Source of the DNA: Sphingobacterium psychroaquaticum
GTDB taxonomy: Bacteria; Bacteroidota; Bacteroidia; Sphingobacteriales; Sphingobacteriaceae
NCBI RefSeq assembly: GCF_900177625.1
Contig: NZ_FXAU01000008.1
Location: forward strand, 186,001-250,000
DNA length: 64,000 nucleotides
Reading direction: 5' to 3'
The notes under the pieces were generated by a model. That model was not told the DNA's origin. It made no database searches and worked only from the letters and a program-made list of their open reading frames with translations. The first letter of the stretch is position 1, and every line of letters starts with the position of its first letter. Positions 26,045 through 34,892 of this stretch are shown piece after piece. The translations under genes and the position numbers were made by a program.

Positions 26045-28806
26045 TATTCAGCACCTCCTTTCATCGATGTAAAATCCCAACTAACTTGTAACATAAAAAA
26101 ACGTCCTATTGTATTATATCTTTCTTGTACCAACGTACTTCCATTTTGTCTTCTGGAAAAACCAACATTTTGATTCAATGCATCCTGAACATAAAAGTCC
26201 ATGGTTAATGATTCATTTTTCAAGAACTTTTTACTCACCCCTGGTTTCCACAACAGACGATCAAATTTCTCGTTAAACACCCCGGTTGGAGCCTGATACG
26301 TATAATCCATATCAGAATATACCTTTATCTTTAAGGGTAAAAAATAAGCAAGGTTCCCTGTTAATCCATATTCAAAACCATTGCTATTTAAGTTCGGCTG
26401 TAGCGAATTCTTTAACACATTGTATCTCGGTCTGAAGCCAACATCAAAGTCAAGCCCTTTCTTTGCATATCGATTGAAACCAAGGCTAAAGGCATAGTTC
26501 ATATTATTATTTTCACTTAGATCTCCATTGATATAATTGAAATAGTTGTTATAACCTCCCGAAAGCTCCAGGTTAATGCGCACTTTTTTCTTTTTCCAGA
26601 CGTTCATTCCGGTTCCTCCATAAAATCGAAACGTTTGTCCTACATCCTCCAAATTGGTGTAGAAAAATGTACGGATACCTTCGGCAATCGTTATATTTTG
26701 CTGAATATTATTGAATTGTTGGCTCCATCCTACATTAGCATACGAATAACGATCTTTTAACGGATTGTATGCATTATAGCTCAAGCCGTATTCGTTGGAC
26801 TGGGACGGCTTCAAGTTTTCATTTCCAACAATAATATTGAGGGGGTCCGTATTTTGTTTCAAGGGTTGTACCTGTGACAACGACGGTAAATTATTGTACC
26901 GATTAAAACGAAGGCCTACACTTTTACTTTTCGATAATTTATAACGCAAAAAGACCGAAGGACTATAGGTGAAATAATCCCTATTTAAATCTAGTTTCTG
27001 ATAGTTATTAACCTGATAGAGGTTATCATTTCGAAACGAATTGGTCACACCTGCATCCAACAAATCCGAACGGTAATTAAACGATAGGTTGGCTCCGTGC
27101 CTTGTCGTATTAAAATCAAAATCATTACTAAACTCAAGATCTAGATCATCGTATTCTCCATCGATTTTATTATATGAATTATTAACGGAAGAAGCGTTGC
27201 TCCGACTAAACTCGTACTGCAAGCTGCTTGTTAGCTTCTTCGTGATTGGTTCCGAATAAGTAAGGGACGAACGGAAACCTGTCCTTTTACTAATCATCTC
27301 TTTACGCTGGTCAATTTCTTGTTTGGAATGTAATTCCCCAGCATTATAAAGATTAGTCGTTGATTGTAAAAAGCCATTCCCCTTATCCTCGTTTACCTCT
27401 CCATTTGCACGCAACGAAAAGGATCGTCCTTCTTTTCGAAATTTACGCGTCAGGTACACGCTATAATTAAACCCCTGTTTATCGGTTGTCGTATGCTGAG
27501 AAGAAGTATTATCATTCAATGTCACATCATCTCCATCAGAATTTCTTGCTTTCCTGGTCCGATCGGATTCCGATTTCCCTTTCGAAGCACCCATCGAAAA
27601 AGTTGCTGTCGTAAGAGAATCAATATTCAAATCATAACGTCCATTAAAACGATGCTTATCATTACTTGAAAAATTAGTACTATTGTCATTGCTGTTTAAT
27701 ATAGAATCTTTCGCATTCTCTTGTGAGAGCACAGCAGCCACTTCATCCTTCTCCGTATGTCCAAGCTTGTAACTCATATTTACTTTGTGCTTCCCACCCT
27801 TCCAGCTATCAGCGAAAGAAACGCCCGTGCTCCATGCCTTTGGCTTACCTCGTCCATCCCAATAATCCATTTCATCACCAGACCAAGAAAAATACATTCC
27901 CCCATCATCCCCGACCTCAGTCGACATATTGGAAAAACCAAATTTATCACTGTCTTCCCAATTCAGAGAGACCGTACCGTCATTACTTCCCAGCGCATAA
28001 AATCCAATCTTTTGCGAACCCGAAAATTTATTGACCGCAACTTTTCCCGTGTAGTACCCGGCAGACTTGTCTCCACCGCCACCAGCATCAATCTTACCAA
28101 AGACGCCTTTCTTTGCGTCTTCTTTTAGCTTCAGGTTTATCGTTTGAAGGCGCTGTCCATCATCCACCCCCGTACGCTCTGCCTCCTCCGTTTTTTTCTC
28201 ATACACCTGTACTTTATCCACCATATCCGAACGGATATTCTTCGTTACCAAGGTCGGGTCGTTGCCAAAAAATTCCTCCCCATCGACCAGCACCTTCTCT
28301 ACTTTTTTTCCTTGCGCGGTTATTTGACCATTGGCATCCACGGTGATACCAGGCAATACGCGAAGCAGATCTTGTACTTTCGCATTCTTCTCAACCGTAA
28401 AACTTGAGGCGTTATATTCCGTGGTGTCTCCCTTAATAACAATAGGTATTTTTCCTGTAACGACAATCTCCTCTAATAAATGGCTAACACTCGTTAAGGC
28501 AACTTGACCCAGATTTAAATCTTTATTTCCAATGACATTTTTTACAACAGCCCCAAATTTAGGGTAGCTTACGACCAGCAAATAATCGGCCGTATCGGGT
28601 CGCATTAATGAAAATCGACCCTCAAGATCGACACGTGTATGCGCCACCAGGATAGAGTCTTTTGCCTGCAATAACATAACAGTTGCATGTACAAGTTTCG
28701 TAGTCCGCTCACCATCATCCACGACCTCTCCAACAACTTTGGTTTGGCCAAGTAAATCCATGCTACAGAACAAAAAACAACATAACATAAAGGTTAGTCT
28801 TCTCAT
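26044..28806 (-). CDS. Outer-membrane beta-barrel protein with regulatory-like domain (copy 2)
   Basis: A 920-residue protein: signal peptide (MRRLTFMLCCFLFCSMDLLGQ), regulatory-like domain, plug (EEIVVTGKIPIVIKGDTTEYN, VLVDGEEFFGNDPTLVTKNI) and barrel ending SWDFTSMKGGAE. The plug is nearly identical to copy 1, whereas the barrel has diverged, suggesting a changed cargo. It is probably the first gene of the four-gene operon. A TAGTTTTG box on the minus strand at 28873-28880 may drive it. Confidence 0.92.
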   Translation of the reverse strand: MRRLTFMLCCFLFCSMDLLGQTKVVGEVVDDGERTTKLVHATVMLLQAKDSILVAHTRVDLEGRFSLMRPDTADYLLVVSYPKFGAVVKNVIGNKDLNLGQVALTSVSHLLEEIVVTGKIPIVIKGDTTEYNASSFTVEKNAKVQDLLRVLPGITVDANGQITAQGKKVEKVLVDGEEFFGNDPTLVTKNIRSDMVDKVQVYEKKTEEAERTGVDDGQRLQTINLKLKEDAKKGVFGKIDAGGGGDKSAGYYTGKVAVNKFSGSQKIGFYALGSNDGTVSLNWEDSDKFGFSNMSTEVGDDGGMYFSWSGDEMDYWDGRGKPKAWSTGVSFADSWKGGKHKVNMSYKLGHTEKDEVAAVLSQENAKDSILNSNDNSTNFSSNDKHRFNGRYDLNIDSLTTATFSMGASKGKSESDRTRKARNSDGDDVTLNDNTSSQHTTTDKQGFNYSVYLTRKFRKEGRSFSLRANGEVNEDKGNGFLQSTTNLYNAGELHSKQEIDQRKEMISKRTGFRSSLTYSEPITKKLTSSLQYEFSRSNASSVNNSYNKIDGEYDDLDLEFSNDFDFNTTRHGANLSFNYRSDLLDAGVTNSFRNDNLYQVNNYQKLDLNRDYFTYSPSVFLRYKLSKSKSVGLRFNRYNNLPSLSQVQPLKQNTDPLNIIVGNENLKPSQSNEYGLSYNAYNPLKDRYSYANVGWSQQFNNIQQNITIAEGIRTFFYTNLEDVGQTFRFYGGTGMNVWKKKKVRINLELSGGYNNYFNYINGDLSENNNMNYAFSLGFNRYAKKGLDFDVGFRPRYNVLKNSLQPNLNSNGFEYGLTGNLAYFLPLKIKVYSDMDYTYQAPTGVFNEKFDRLLWKPGVSKKFLKNESLTMDFYVQDALNQNVGFSRRQNGSTLVQERYNTIGRFFMLQVSWDFTSMKGGAE

Positions 28807-28872
28807 AAAAAAGTAAAGGTTGTATCTAAGTACTACGAAAATATCATAATTAAATATGAGTTACATACAAGG

Positions 28873-28880
28873 CAAAACTA
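28873..28880 (-). promoter_or_regulatory. -7 promoter box of the barrel/GLPGLI operon
   Basis: Minus-strand TAGTTTTG, an exact TAnnTTTG match, 66 bp upstream of the first gene. The remaining AT-rich DNA to 29100 contains nothing else I can name apart from the dipeptidase promoter. Confidence 0.45.
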
Positions 28881-29076
28881 TTTAACACTTAATTAACACG
28901 TACACAGAGAATGATGCAAATATTAGAATTTTCCATACAAAGGGAAAAAATATTTTTATATCGCGTTTAATCTCCTATTTATTACACTTAAACACACACG
29001 TTAAACACGTATACCAAACAATCATATTTGCCAAACCTTTACCCTCGCAAAGCCGTTTTATGAAATATTAATTATG

Positions 29077-29084
29077 TAACTTTG
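29077..29084 (+). promoter_or_regulatory. -7 promoter box of the M20 dipeptidase gene
   Basis: TAACTTTG, an exact TAnnTTTG match, 16 bp upstream of the ATG at 29101. Confidence 0.55.
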
Positions 29085-29100
29085 TAAAAACTTAAAATAT

Positions 29101-30471
29101 ATGCAAACGATAAAAGAATATGTTCAATCCAATAAGGATAGATTTTTAGAGGAATTGTTCGCCTTATTACGTTTTCCATCGGTTAGTGCTGATCCTAAAT
29201 ACAAGAATGATGTTGTCAAAACAGCTGAATTCGTTGCGCAAAAACTTAAAGATGCTGGCGCGGATAAAGTGGAGGTTTGCCCAACAGCTGGCAATCCGAT
29301 TGTGTATGGAGAAAAGATTATTGACCCAGCACTTCCTACCGTTTTAGTGTATGGGCATTATGATGTACAACCTGCTGATCCATTAGAGCTATGGGAAACA
29401 CCTCCTTTTGAACCAACCGTACGTGATGGCAAAATCTATGCGCGCGGAGCAGCGGACGACAAAGGGCAATTTTACATGCATGTTAAAGCTTTTGAATACA
29501 TGATTGCCAACCAAGCACTGTCATGTAATATCAAGTTTATGATTGAAGGAGAAGAAGAGGTAGGTTCTGTAAACTTAGGCACATTCGTAAAAGAAAACAC
29601 AGAACGCTTAAAAAGCGATGTAATTGTTATCTCTGATACCTCTATGATTAGTCTGGAACAACCTTCCATTGAAACAGGCTTGCGCGGCTTGTCCTACGTA
29701 GAGGTGGAGGTAACAGGACCGAACCGTGATTTACACTCAGGGGTGTATGGGGGTGCTGTAGCCAATCCAGCGACGATCCTCGCGAAACTTATTGCGTCTT
29801 TACACGATGAGAACAACCATATCGCAATTCCTGGATTTTATGATGATGTATTGGAATTATCTCCCGCAGAAAGAGAAGCATTAAATAAAGCTCCTTTTGA
29901 TATTGAAGAATACAAACAAGATTTAGGCGTTGGTGATATTTTTGGGGAAAAAGGTTTCACTACGATCGAAAGAACAGGTATCCGTCCAACTCTAGAGGTA
30001 AATGGTATCTGGGGTGGGTACATTGGTGAGGGTGCCAAAACGGTATTACCGTCTAAAGCATTTGCAAAAATATCAATGCGTTTGGTCCCAAATCAGAATT
30101 CGGAAAGAGTGACCGAACTGTTCAAAAAACATTTTGAAGGTATTGCTCCGGCCTATGTTAAAGTTGAGGTAAAACCACACCACGGCGGTGAACCAGTAGT
30201 TACACCAACGGATAGTATTGCCTACAAAGCGGCGGAAAAAGCGTTGGAAGAAGCTTTCAACAAGAAACCAATTCCAACAAGAGGAGGAGGTTCAATTCCT
30301 ATTGTAGCCCTTTTCGAAAAAGAGCTTAATGTAAAAACGGTACTACTAGGCTTCGGCTTAGACAGCGATAACTTACACTCTCCGAATGAGAAGTATGGTA
30401 TTGAAAACTACTTAAAAGGGATCGAGACCATTCCTTCTTTCTTCAAGTATTTTGCTGAATTAAGTAAATAA
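29101..30471 (+). CDS. M20-family metallodipeptidase
   Basis: A 456-residue zinc peptidase. GHYDVQPADP and the following ARGAADDKGQ supply the first metal ligands and bridging Asp; IEGEEEVGS holds the catalytic Glu pair; the late DNLHSPNEKYG supplies another His. A dimerisation lid is inserted in the middle, as in carnosinase-like dipeptidases. It has no signal peptide, so it should act in the cytoplasm on dipeptides, complementing the secreted S46 and M28 enzymes upstream. A single gene with its own promoter box and terminator. Confidence 0.95.
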   Translation: MQTIKEYVQSNKDRFLEELFALLRFPSVSADPKYKNDVVKTAEFVAQKLKDAGADKVEVCPTAGNPIVYGEKIIDPALPTVLVYGHYDVQPADPLELWETPPFEPTVRDGKIYARGAADDKGQFYMHVKAFEYMIANQALSCNIKFMIEGEEEVGSVNLGTFVKENTERLKSDVIVISDTSMISLEQPSIETGLRGLSYVEVEVTGPNRDLHSGVYGGAVANPATILAKLIASLHDENNHIAIPGFYDDVLELSPAEREALNKAPFDIEEYKQDLGVGDIFGEKGFTTIERTGIRPTLEVNGIWGGYIGEGAKTVLPSKAFAKISMRLVPNQNSERVTELFKKHFEGIAPAYVKVEVKPHHGGEPVVTPTDSIAYKAAEKALEEAFNKKPIPTRGGGSIPIVALFEKELNVKTVLLGFGLDSDNLHSPNEKYGIENYLKGIETIPSFFKYFAELSK

Positions 30472-30477
30472 TTTCAT

Positions 30478-30517
30478 AAAAGAGAAAAGCTCCACGACAT
30501 TGGAGCTTTTCTCTTTT
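30478..30517 (+). terminator. Terminator of the M20 dipeptidase gene
   Basis: A 17-bp perfect stem with a 6-base CGACAT loop and a T run, starting 7 bp after the stop codon. Confidence 0.93.
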
Positions 30518-30534
30518 TTAGCTATGTTTGGTGC

Positions 30535-31278
30535 ATGAATAAGCTTCTGCGAAAAATGCATCTATATGCGTACTACGGTTTTGTTCTCTTTTTTTTCGCA
30601 CTAGCATACCCTAGATTGGCGTTCTTAGCACGTAAACCACAAAAAAACTACCAACGCATTGCACAAATCAGAAGGTGGATCAGCTTATCCTCTCTTCGCT
30701 TAGCAGGCATTCGTATCCAAGTTCTCCATCAGCCTGACCTGGATTGGTCTCAGAACTATATTATCTGCCCGAACCATACCTCCATCTTAGACATCAGTAT
30801 ATTAAACTATATTGTGCCACCCAACTTTTCCTTTATGGGCAAGGTAGAATTGCTCAGCAATCCAGTAACCCGTATATTTTTCAAAACTATTGATATTGCT
30901 GTTGATCGGAACAGTAAAGTATCTTCTTTCAAAGCTTTCAAACAAGGAGACACCTTACTCAAGGAAGGGAAATCCCTCGTTATCTTTCCCGAAGGAAAAA
31001 TTGACGATGAATATCCACCAATTATGCATCCTTTCAAGGCAGGGCCATTTCGACTCGCAACAGATAATAATAAGGCTATTCTTCCAGTCGTTATACACAA
31101 TGCTTGGGAACTTTTGTGGGACGATGGTTTTAGATTTGGCATGAAATCTGGCACCCTATATCTATCGATTCTAGATCCCATATCTCCGCATTTAGAGGGG
31201 CACGAAAAAGATAAAGATTTAGCAGACTCTGTTTACAAACAGATGAATTTTTCTTGGCAAATGTATAATAAATCGTAA
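30535..31278 (+). CDS. 1-acyl-sn-glycerol-3-phosphate acyltransferase (PlsC-like)
   Basis: A 247-residue membrane-associated acyltransferase. The catalytic NHxxxxD motif is NHTSILD, and the substrate-binding motif is FPEGKIDDE. An N-terminal hydrophobic helix (residues ~13-30) anchors it in the inner membrane. It would transfer an acyl chain to lysophosphatidic acid to make phosphatidic acid; a related lipid acceptor is possible. An ABC ATPase gene begins 24 bp downstream, so the two may be cotranscribed. Confidence 0.92.
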   Translation: MNKLLRKMHLYAYYGFVLFFFALAYPRLAFLARKPQKNYQRIAQIRRWISLSSLRLAGIRIQVLHQPDLDWSQNYIICPNHTSILDISILNYIVPPNFSFMGKVELLSNPVTRIFFKTIDIAVDRNSKVSSFKAFKQGDTLLKEGKSLVIFPEGKIDDEYPPIMHPFKAGPFRLATDNNKAILPVVIHNAWELLWDDGFRFGMKSGTLYLSILDPISPHLEGHEKDKDLADSVYKQMNFSWQMYNKS

Positions 31279-31302
31279 CTTAACCTACATATTGCGAACT
31301 AC

Positions 31303-32061
31303 ATGAACAATGAATACTTAATTGAGATTGATGACATCGGCAGACAGTATATTGTTGGTAATCAAGAAATAGACGCCCTCAAATCTGTTACATTAAAGAT
31401 CAAAAAAGGTGAATTTGTCGCCTTAATGGGTCCCTCCGGATCAGGAAAATCAACCTTAATGAATATCTTAGGGTGTTTGGATACACCGACCAAAGGACGA
31501 TATGTGTTGAACGGCCACGATGTTTCGGATATGAGCGAAAATGACCTTGCGGCGATCCGCAATAAGGAAATTGGTTTTGTTTTTCAAACGTTCAACCTAC
31601 TCCCTAAAAGTACGGCCTTAGAAAACGTAGCCCTTCCATTAATTTATGCGGGTTATAGTAAAAAGGTGCGGGAAGAACGGGCACAGCGGACCTTGGAGAA
31701 CGTAGGCTTAGGAAATAGGGTCGATCACCGTCCTAATGAACTGTCGGGAGGACAACGTCAGCGTGTTGCCGTTGCACGGGCTTTAATTAATGAACCATCC
31801 ATTATCTTAGCGGATGAGCCAACAGGAAACCTCGATACTAAGACTTCTATTGAAATTATGGGATTGATTGAGGATATCCATGCAAAAGGAAATACCATTA
31901 TCCTCGTTACCCATGAGGAAGATATCGCACAACATGCGCACCGTATTGTAAGAATGCGTGACGGATTAATTGAAGATGATTATACGAACCCTAGCATAAA
32001 GTCCGTAAAGCCCCGATTGGAAGCATTACGAGAAAAGGGTTCAGACTTTGAAAATTTATAA
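31303..32061 (+). CDS. ABC transporter ATP-binding protein (LolD/MacB-like)
   Basis: A 252-residue ATPase: Walker A GPSGSGKST, signature LSGGQRQRVAVARAL, Walker B IILADEPTGNLDT, and switch His in LVTHEED. The sequence is closest to the MacB/LolD/FtsE group, which drives mechanotransmission or lipoprotein export rather than classical import. No permease gene is adjacent, so the partner must be encoded elsewhere. It lies 24 bp after the acyltransferase gene. Confidence 0.94.
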   Translation: MNNEYLIEIDDIGRQYIVGNQEIDALKSVTLKIKKGEFVALMGPSGSGKSTLMNILGCLDTPTKGRYVLNGHDVSDMSENDLAAIRNKEIGFVFQTFNLLPKSTALENVALPLIYAGYSKKVREERAQRTLENVGLGNRVDHRPNELSGGQRQRVAVARALINEPSIILADEPTGNLDTKTSIEIMGLIEDIHAKGNTIILVTHEEDIAQHAHRIVRMRDGLIEDDYTNPSIKSVKPRLEALREKGSDFENL

Positions 32062-32123
32062 CTTTTTAAATCACTCAAAATCAACAAATTACCAACAGCG
32101 CGGTAACATAACATTCTTTTGAC

Positions 32124-32153
32124 TTGATTTAGTTAATAATTATGTTATTTTTG
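32124..32153 (+). promoter_or_regulatory. Promoter of the DUF2795 gene
   Basis: TTG at 32124-32126, a 19-base spacer, then TATTTTTG at 32146-32153, an exact TAnnTTTG. Both elements and the spacing fit the Bacteroidota housekeeping promoter. The ATG is 28 bp downstream. Confidence 0.7.
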
Positions 32154-32181
32154 CGAAAATAGCAAATATAAATTATTAGAT

Positions 32182-32403
32182 ATGTATTGGACACTAGAAC
32201 TAGCATCACACTTAGAAGATGCACCATGGCCAGCAACTAAAGACGAGTTAATCGACTATGCTATTCGTTCAGGAGCTCCAGTTGAGGTGATAGAAAATCT
32301 CCAAGCTTTGGAAGACGATGGCGAGCCATATGAAAACATTGAAGAGATTTGGCCTGACTATCCGACGAAAGACGATTTCTTTTTTAACGAAGACGAGTAT
32401 TAA
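32182..32403 (+). CDS. DUF2795 domain-containing protein
   Basis: A 73-residue acidic protein beginning MYWTLELASHLEDAPWPATKDELIDYAIRSGAP and ending in an Asp/Glu/Phe-rich tail. This matches the Bacteroidota form of DUF2795, a small conserved family of unknown function. It has a good promoter upstream and an intrinsic terminator 7 bp after its stop, so it is an independent, probably well-expressed transcription unit. Confidence 0.88.
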   Translation: MYWTLELASHLEDAPWPATKDELIDYAIRSGAPVEVIENLQALEDDGEPYENIEEIWPDYPTKDDFFFNEDEY

Positions 32404-32410
32404 GTATTAT

Positions 32411-32437
32411 AAAAAACGCCTCCCCGAGGCGTTTTTT
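32411..32437 (+). terminator. Terminator of the DUF2795 gene
   Basis: A 12-bp perfect stem (AAAAAACGCCTC) with a 3-base loop and T run, 7 bp after the stop codon. It also rules out starts of the next gene upstream of 32438. Confidence 0.93.
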
Positions 32438-32458
32438 ATGTGTAAATCCATTTTTATC

Positions 32459-32917
32459 ATGCGACAATACATTTGCACTATTATAATCCTTCTAACTGTG
32501 CTTACGGTATCTGCTCAACAAAGCACTAACGAAGTAGACAAAGATATATCGATCATAAAAAACTTTGTTACTAGTGTTGCGGATGAGGAAGTCCGTGCGG
32601 ATGTCATCTTAAGTCAACATCTGCTCCTAAAAGGGGAACTGTCTAATGACACCTACGATTACCTGGAAGCGAGTGTGCAGGAGATCCGATTGAACTTACA
32701 AAACAGAAAGCTAGAAGATATTCAATACATTCCCTTCAATAAATTACCACGTAAAGAAACAAAAGATATAGATCCGGAAGGGAAACCAACAGACAAAATG
32801 TACTTCTTGCGATACAAAGACCGTCAGTTACTCGCGGTTTATATCGAAGCGGATAAAATCGCTTCTTTTACACTGGTATCCAAAGGCAATAATATGGCAC
32901 ATTTTGTAACCTACTAG
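32459..32917 (+). CDS. Small secreted protein of unknown function
   Basis: A 152-residue protein starting at ATG 32459 with a signal peptide (MRQYICTIIILLTVLTVSAQ). The frame continues upstream through the DUF2795 gene and its terminator, but those starts are implausible. The mature part is mixed helix and strand with a YFLRYKDRQLLAVYIEADKIASFTLVSKG end; I recognise no family. No promoter box is clear in the short gap, so expression may depend on read-through past the terminator. The next feature is the trp leader. Confidence 0.65.
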   Translation: MRQYICTIIILLTVLTVSAQQSTNEVDKDISIIKNFVTSVADEEVRADVILSQHLLLKGELSNDTYDYLEASVQEIRLNLQNRKLEDIQYIPFNKLPRKETKDIDPEGKPTDKMYFLRYKDRQLLAVYIEADKIASFTLVSKGNNMAHFVTY

Positions 32918-33003
32918 ATGCTGTTGCAAACGGTTATTCAATGGTAAAAAAATATTCATCCGTTCCGTTCTCACTATTTAATTATAAAAGTTTTTTATAA
33001 AAA

Positions 33004-33035
33004 TTTGCAGTTCATTATTTAATTTTTGATATTTG
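33004..33035 (+). promoter_or_regulatory. Probable promoter of the trp leader
   Basis: TTTG at 33004-33007, a 20-base spacer, and GATATTTG at 33028-33035, one mismatch from TAnnTTTG. It would start transcription a few bases before the leader ORF at 33054. Confidence 0.4.
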
Positions 33036-33053
33036 CTTTAATCAACAACAAAA

Positions 33054-33101
33054 ATGATATTTTCAATCGTAAATAAAGCATGGTGGTGGCACAACAGTTA
33101 A
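33054..33101 (+). CDS. trp operon leader peptide (three consecutive Trp codons)
   Basis: A 15-codon ORF, MIFSIVNKAWWWHNS, with TGG TGG TGG at 33081-33089 and a TAA stop at 33099-33101. Three Trp codons in a row directly upstream of a tryptophan biosynthesis operon, followed by alternative hairpins, are the classic arrangement of an attenuation leader peptide. Stalling at the Trp codons when charged tRNA-Trp is scarce would favour the antiterminator. It is too short for standard gene callers. Confidence 0.88.
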   Translation: MIFSIVNKAWWWHNS

Positions 33102-33178
33102 TGTTGTGGCGAAATCCTATTGCTTGAAATATTTACATCAAAAAATAGTGGGCTTGCCGTTTTGGCGAGCCTTTTTTT
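33081..33178 (+). promoter_or_regulatory. trp transcription attenuator
   Basis: Three mutually exclusive structures are visible. Hairpin 1:2 pairs CACAACA (33090-33096, just after the Trp codons) with TGTTGTG (33102-33108). The antiterminator pairs 33108-33120 with 33145-33158 (GGCGA/TTGCC, TCC/GGG, TAT/ATA). The terminator pairs GGCTTGCC (33151-33158) with GGCGAGCC (33164-33171) and is followed by seven T. The antiterminator and terminator compete for the same bases, as in proteobacterial trp leaders. Confidence 0.85.
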
Positions 33179-33283
33179 GTAGAAAAAACCTGCGTGTTCG
33201 CTAAAACAATATACCCATCAACTGTACCCATTATGTGGAAGCAGCGTAGCGTACATTAGTTTATTTATTTTCTTTATTCTGTT

Positions 33284-34273
33284 ATGAAAGAAATACTAGC
33301 TCATTTATTTGAGTACAAAACATTTACAAAAGAAGAGGCTTACAATATCCTCACGAATATGGCGACGGGCAAATATGATGCACACCAAATAGCGGCCTTT
33401 ATGACCATATATGGGATGCGTAGCATTCGCGTGGAGGAGCTCAGTGGCTTCCGTGACGCCATGTACGATCTATGTCTTAAAATGGAGTTTCCAGGATACG
33501 ATCTTATCGACTTATGTGGTACAGGTGGCGATGGAAAAAATACATTTAACATCTCAACACTGGCCTCTTTTGTTGTCGCTGGCGCCGGATACCATGTAGC
33601 GAAACACGGGAACGTAGGCGTTTCATCGGGCTGTGGATCTTCCAATGTTATGGAATATTTAGGCTATACTTTTACGAATGATAAGAGTATCTTGAACAGC
33701 CAACTGGATGAAGCAAATATATGTTTCTTACATGCGCCTCTATTTCACCCCGCCATGAAGACAGTCGCTCCTATTCGCCGTGCACTTGGCGTAAAAACTT
33801 TCTTTAATATGTTGGGTCCCTTGACAAATCCTGCAAGCCCAAAATATCAAGCCGTTGGTGTTTTCAGTTTAGAGCTTGCCCGATTATACAACTATCTGTA
33901 TCAACAAACCGAAAAGCAGTATAGTATTATTCATGCCTTAGATGGTTACGATGAAATATCACTGACAGGTGATTTTAAAATTATAAGTAATGCCGGAGAA
34001 AATGCCTACGAAGTGACACAATTAGGTTTCGAACCACTTGCGGCGAACCGCATCAAAGGCGGTGATACCGTAGAAGAAGCGGCCAAAATATTCACCACGA
34101 TTATCCAAGGGCAGGGCGACGATGCCCAGAACAATGTTGTCCTTACCAATGCGGCATTTGCAATAAAGACGATCCACCCCGAAAAGAGTTTTGCCGACTG
34201 CTTCTATGAGGCAGAAGAATCCTTACTTCGGGGCAATGCGTTACGTTCATTCAAAAAAATTACGCAAAATTAA
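33284..34273 (+). CDS. trpD: Anthranilate phosphoribosyltransferase
   Basis: A 329-residue enzyme with the PRPP-binding glycine-rich GTGGDGKNTFNIST loop and the KHGNVGVSSGCGSSNVMEYLG segment. It joins anthranilate and PRPP to give N-(5-phosphoribosyl)anthranilate. It is the first structural gene behind the attenuator; trpE, trpG and trpC are not in this window. trpF starts two bases after its stop codon. Confidence 0.97.
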   Translation: MKEILAHLFEYKTFTKEEAYNILTNMATGKYDAHQIAAFMTIYGMRSIRVEELSGFRDAMYDLCLKMEFPGYDLIDLCGTGGDGKNTFNISTLASFVVAGAGYHVAKHGNVGVSSGCGSSNVMEYLGYTFTNDKSILNSQLDEANICFLHAPLFHPAMKTVAPIRRALGVKTFFNMLGPLTNPASPKYQAVGVFSLELARLYNYLYQQTEKQYSIIHALDGYDEISLTGDFKIISNAGENAYEVTQLGFEPLAANRIKGGDTVEEAAKIFTTIIQGQGDDAQNNVVLTNAAFAIKTIHPEKSFADCFYEAEESLLRGNALRSFKKITQN

Positions 34274-34274
34274 T

Positions 34275-34892
34275 ATGGCAATCTCTTTGGTCAAAGTATG
34301 TGGCATGCGTATCCCGCATAATATCGAGGAATTGACGCAGTTACCAATAAACTACATCGGTTTTATTTTCTATAAAAAATCGAAACGTTTTGTGTCGACA
34401 CTGCCATTAGTAGAAATGCCCGATACGATTAAGAAAGTAGGGGTTTTCGTAAATAGCACCATCGAAGACGTTAAAACGGAGATTGCGCATGGACTCCAAG
34501 CGGTACAACTTCACGGCGATGAATCTGCTGCCTACTGCCAGTCCATTAAAGACACCGGAGTGGAGGTCATCAAAGCTTTTGGTATTGGGTCCGTTATGGA
34601 TTGGAAGCAACTTGAACCTTACACCACCGTTGTAGACTATTTTTTGTTTGACACCAGTAGTGCACAATACGGCGGAACGGGGATTACCTTTGACTGGCAG
34701 ATATTAAAAGAATATCCCTATGATACACCTTACTTTTTAAGCGGCGGTCTCGATATCGATAATATTCCAACCGCCCAACAAATAACAGATCCTAGATTGG
34801 TAGGACTAGACTTAAATTCTCGGTTCGAAATTGAACCAGGACTGAAAAATATCAACCGAATTAAAGAAGCTTTGAAAATCATAAAAAGATGA
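34275..34892 (+). CDS. trpF: Phosphoribosylanthranilate isomerase
   Basis: A 205-residue TIM-barrel enzyme. I start at ATG 34275 (MAISLVKVCGMR); the longer frame from 34191 only reads back into trpD. The catalytic cysteine is in VKVCGMR and the aspartate in FLFDTSSAQYGGTG. It converts PRA to CdRP. Its stop overlaps the trpB start by 4 bp (ATGA), implying coupled translation. Confidence 0.97.
   Translation: MAISLVKVCGMRIPHNIEELTQLPINYIGFIFYKKSKRFVSTLPLVEMPDTIKKVGVFVNSTIEDVKTEIAHGLQAVQLHGDESAAYCQSIKDTGVEVIKAFGIGSVMDWKQLEPYTTVVDYFLFDTSSAQYGGTGITFDWQILKEYPYDTPYFLSGGLDIDNIPTAQQITDPRLVGLDLNSRFEIEPGLKNINRIKEALKIIKR

Noticed and set aside
22300..28806. SusC/SusD-type glycan uptake locus
   Set aside because: No SusD-like lipoprotein or glycoside hydrolase accompanies the barrels; the GLPGLI pairing is a different arrangement.
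32318..32458. N-terminal extension of the secreted protein gene
   Set aside because: Overlaps DUF2795 in another frame and runs through an intrinsic terminator; ATG 32459 gives a proper signal peptide.
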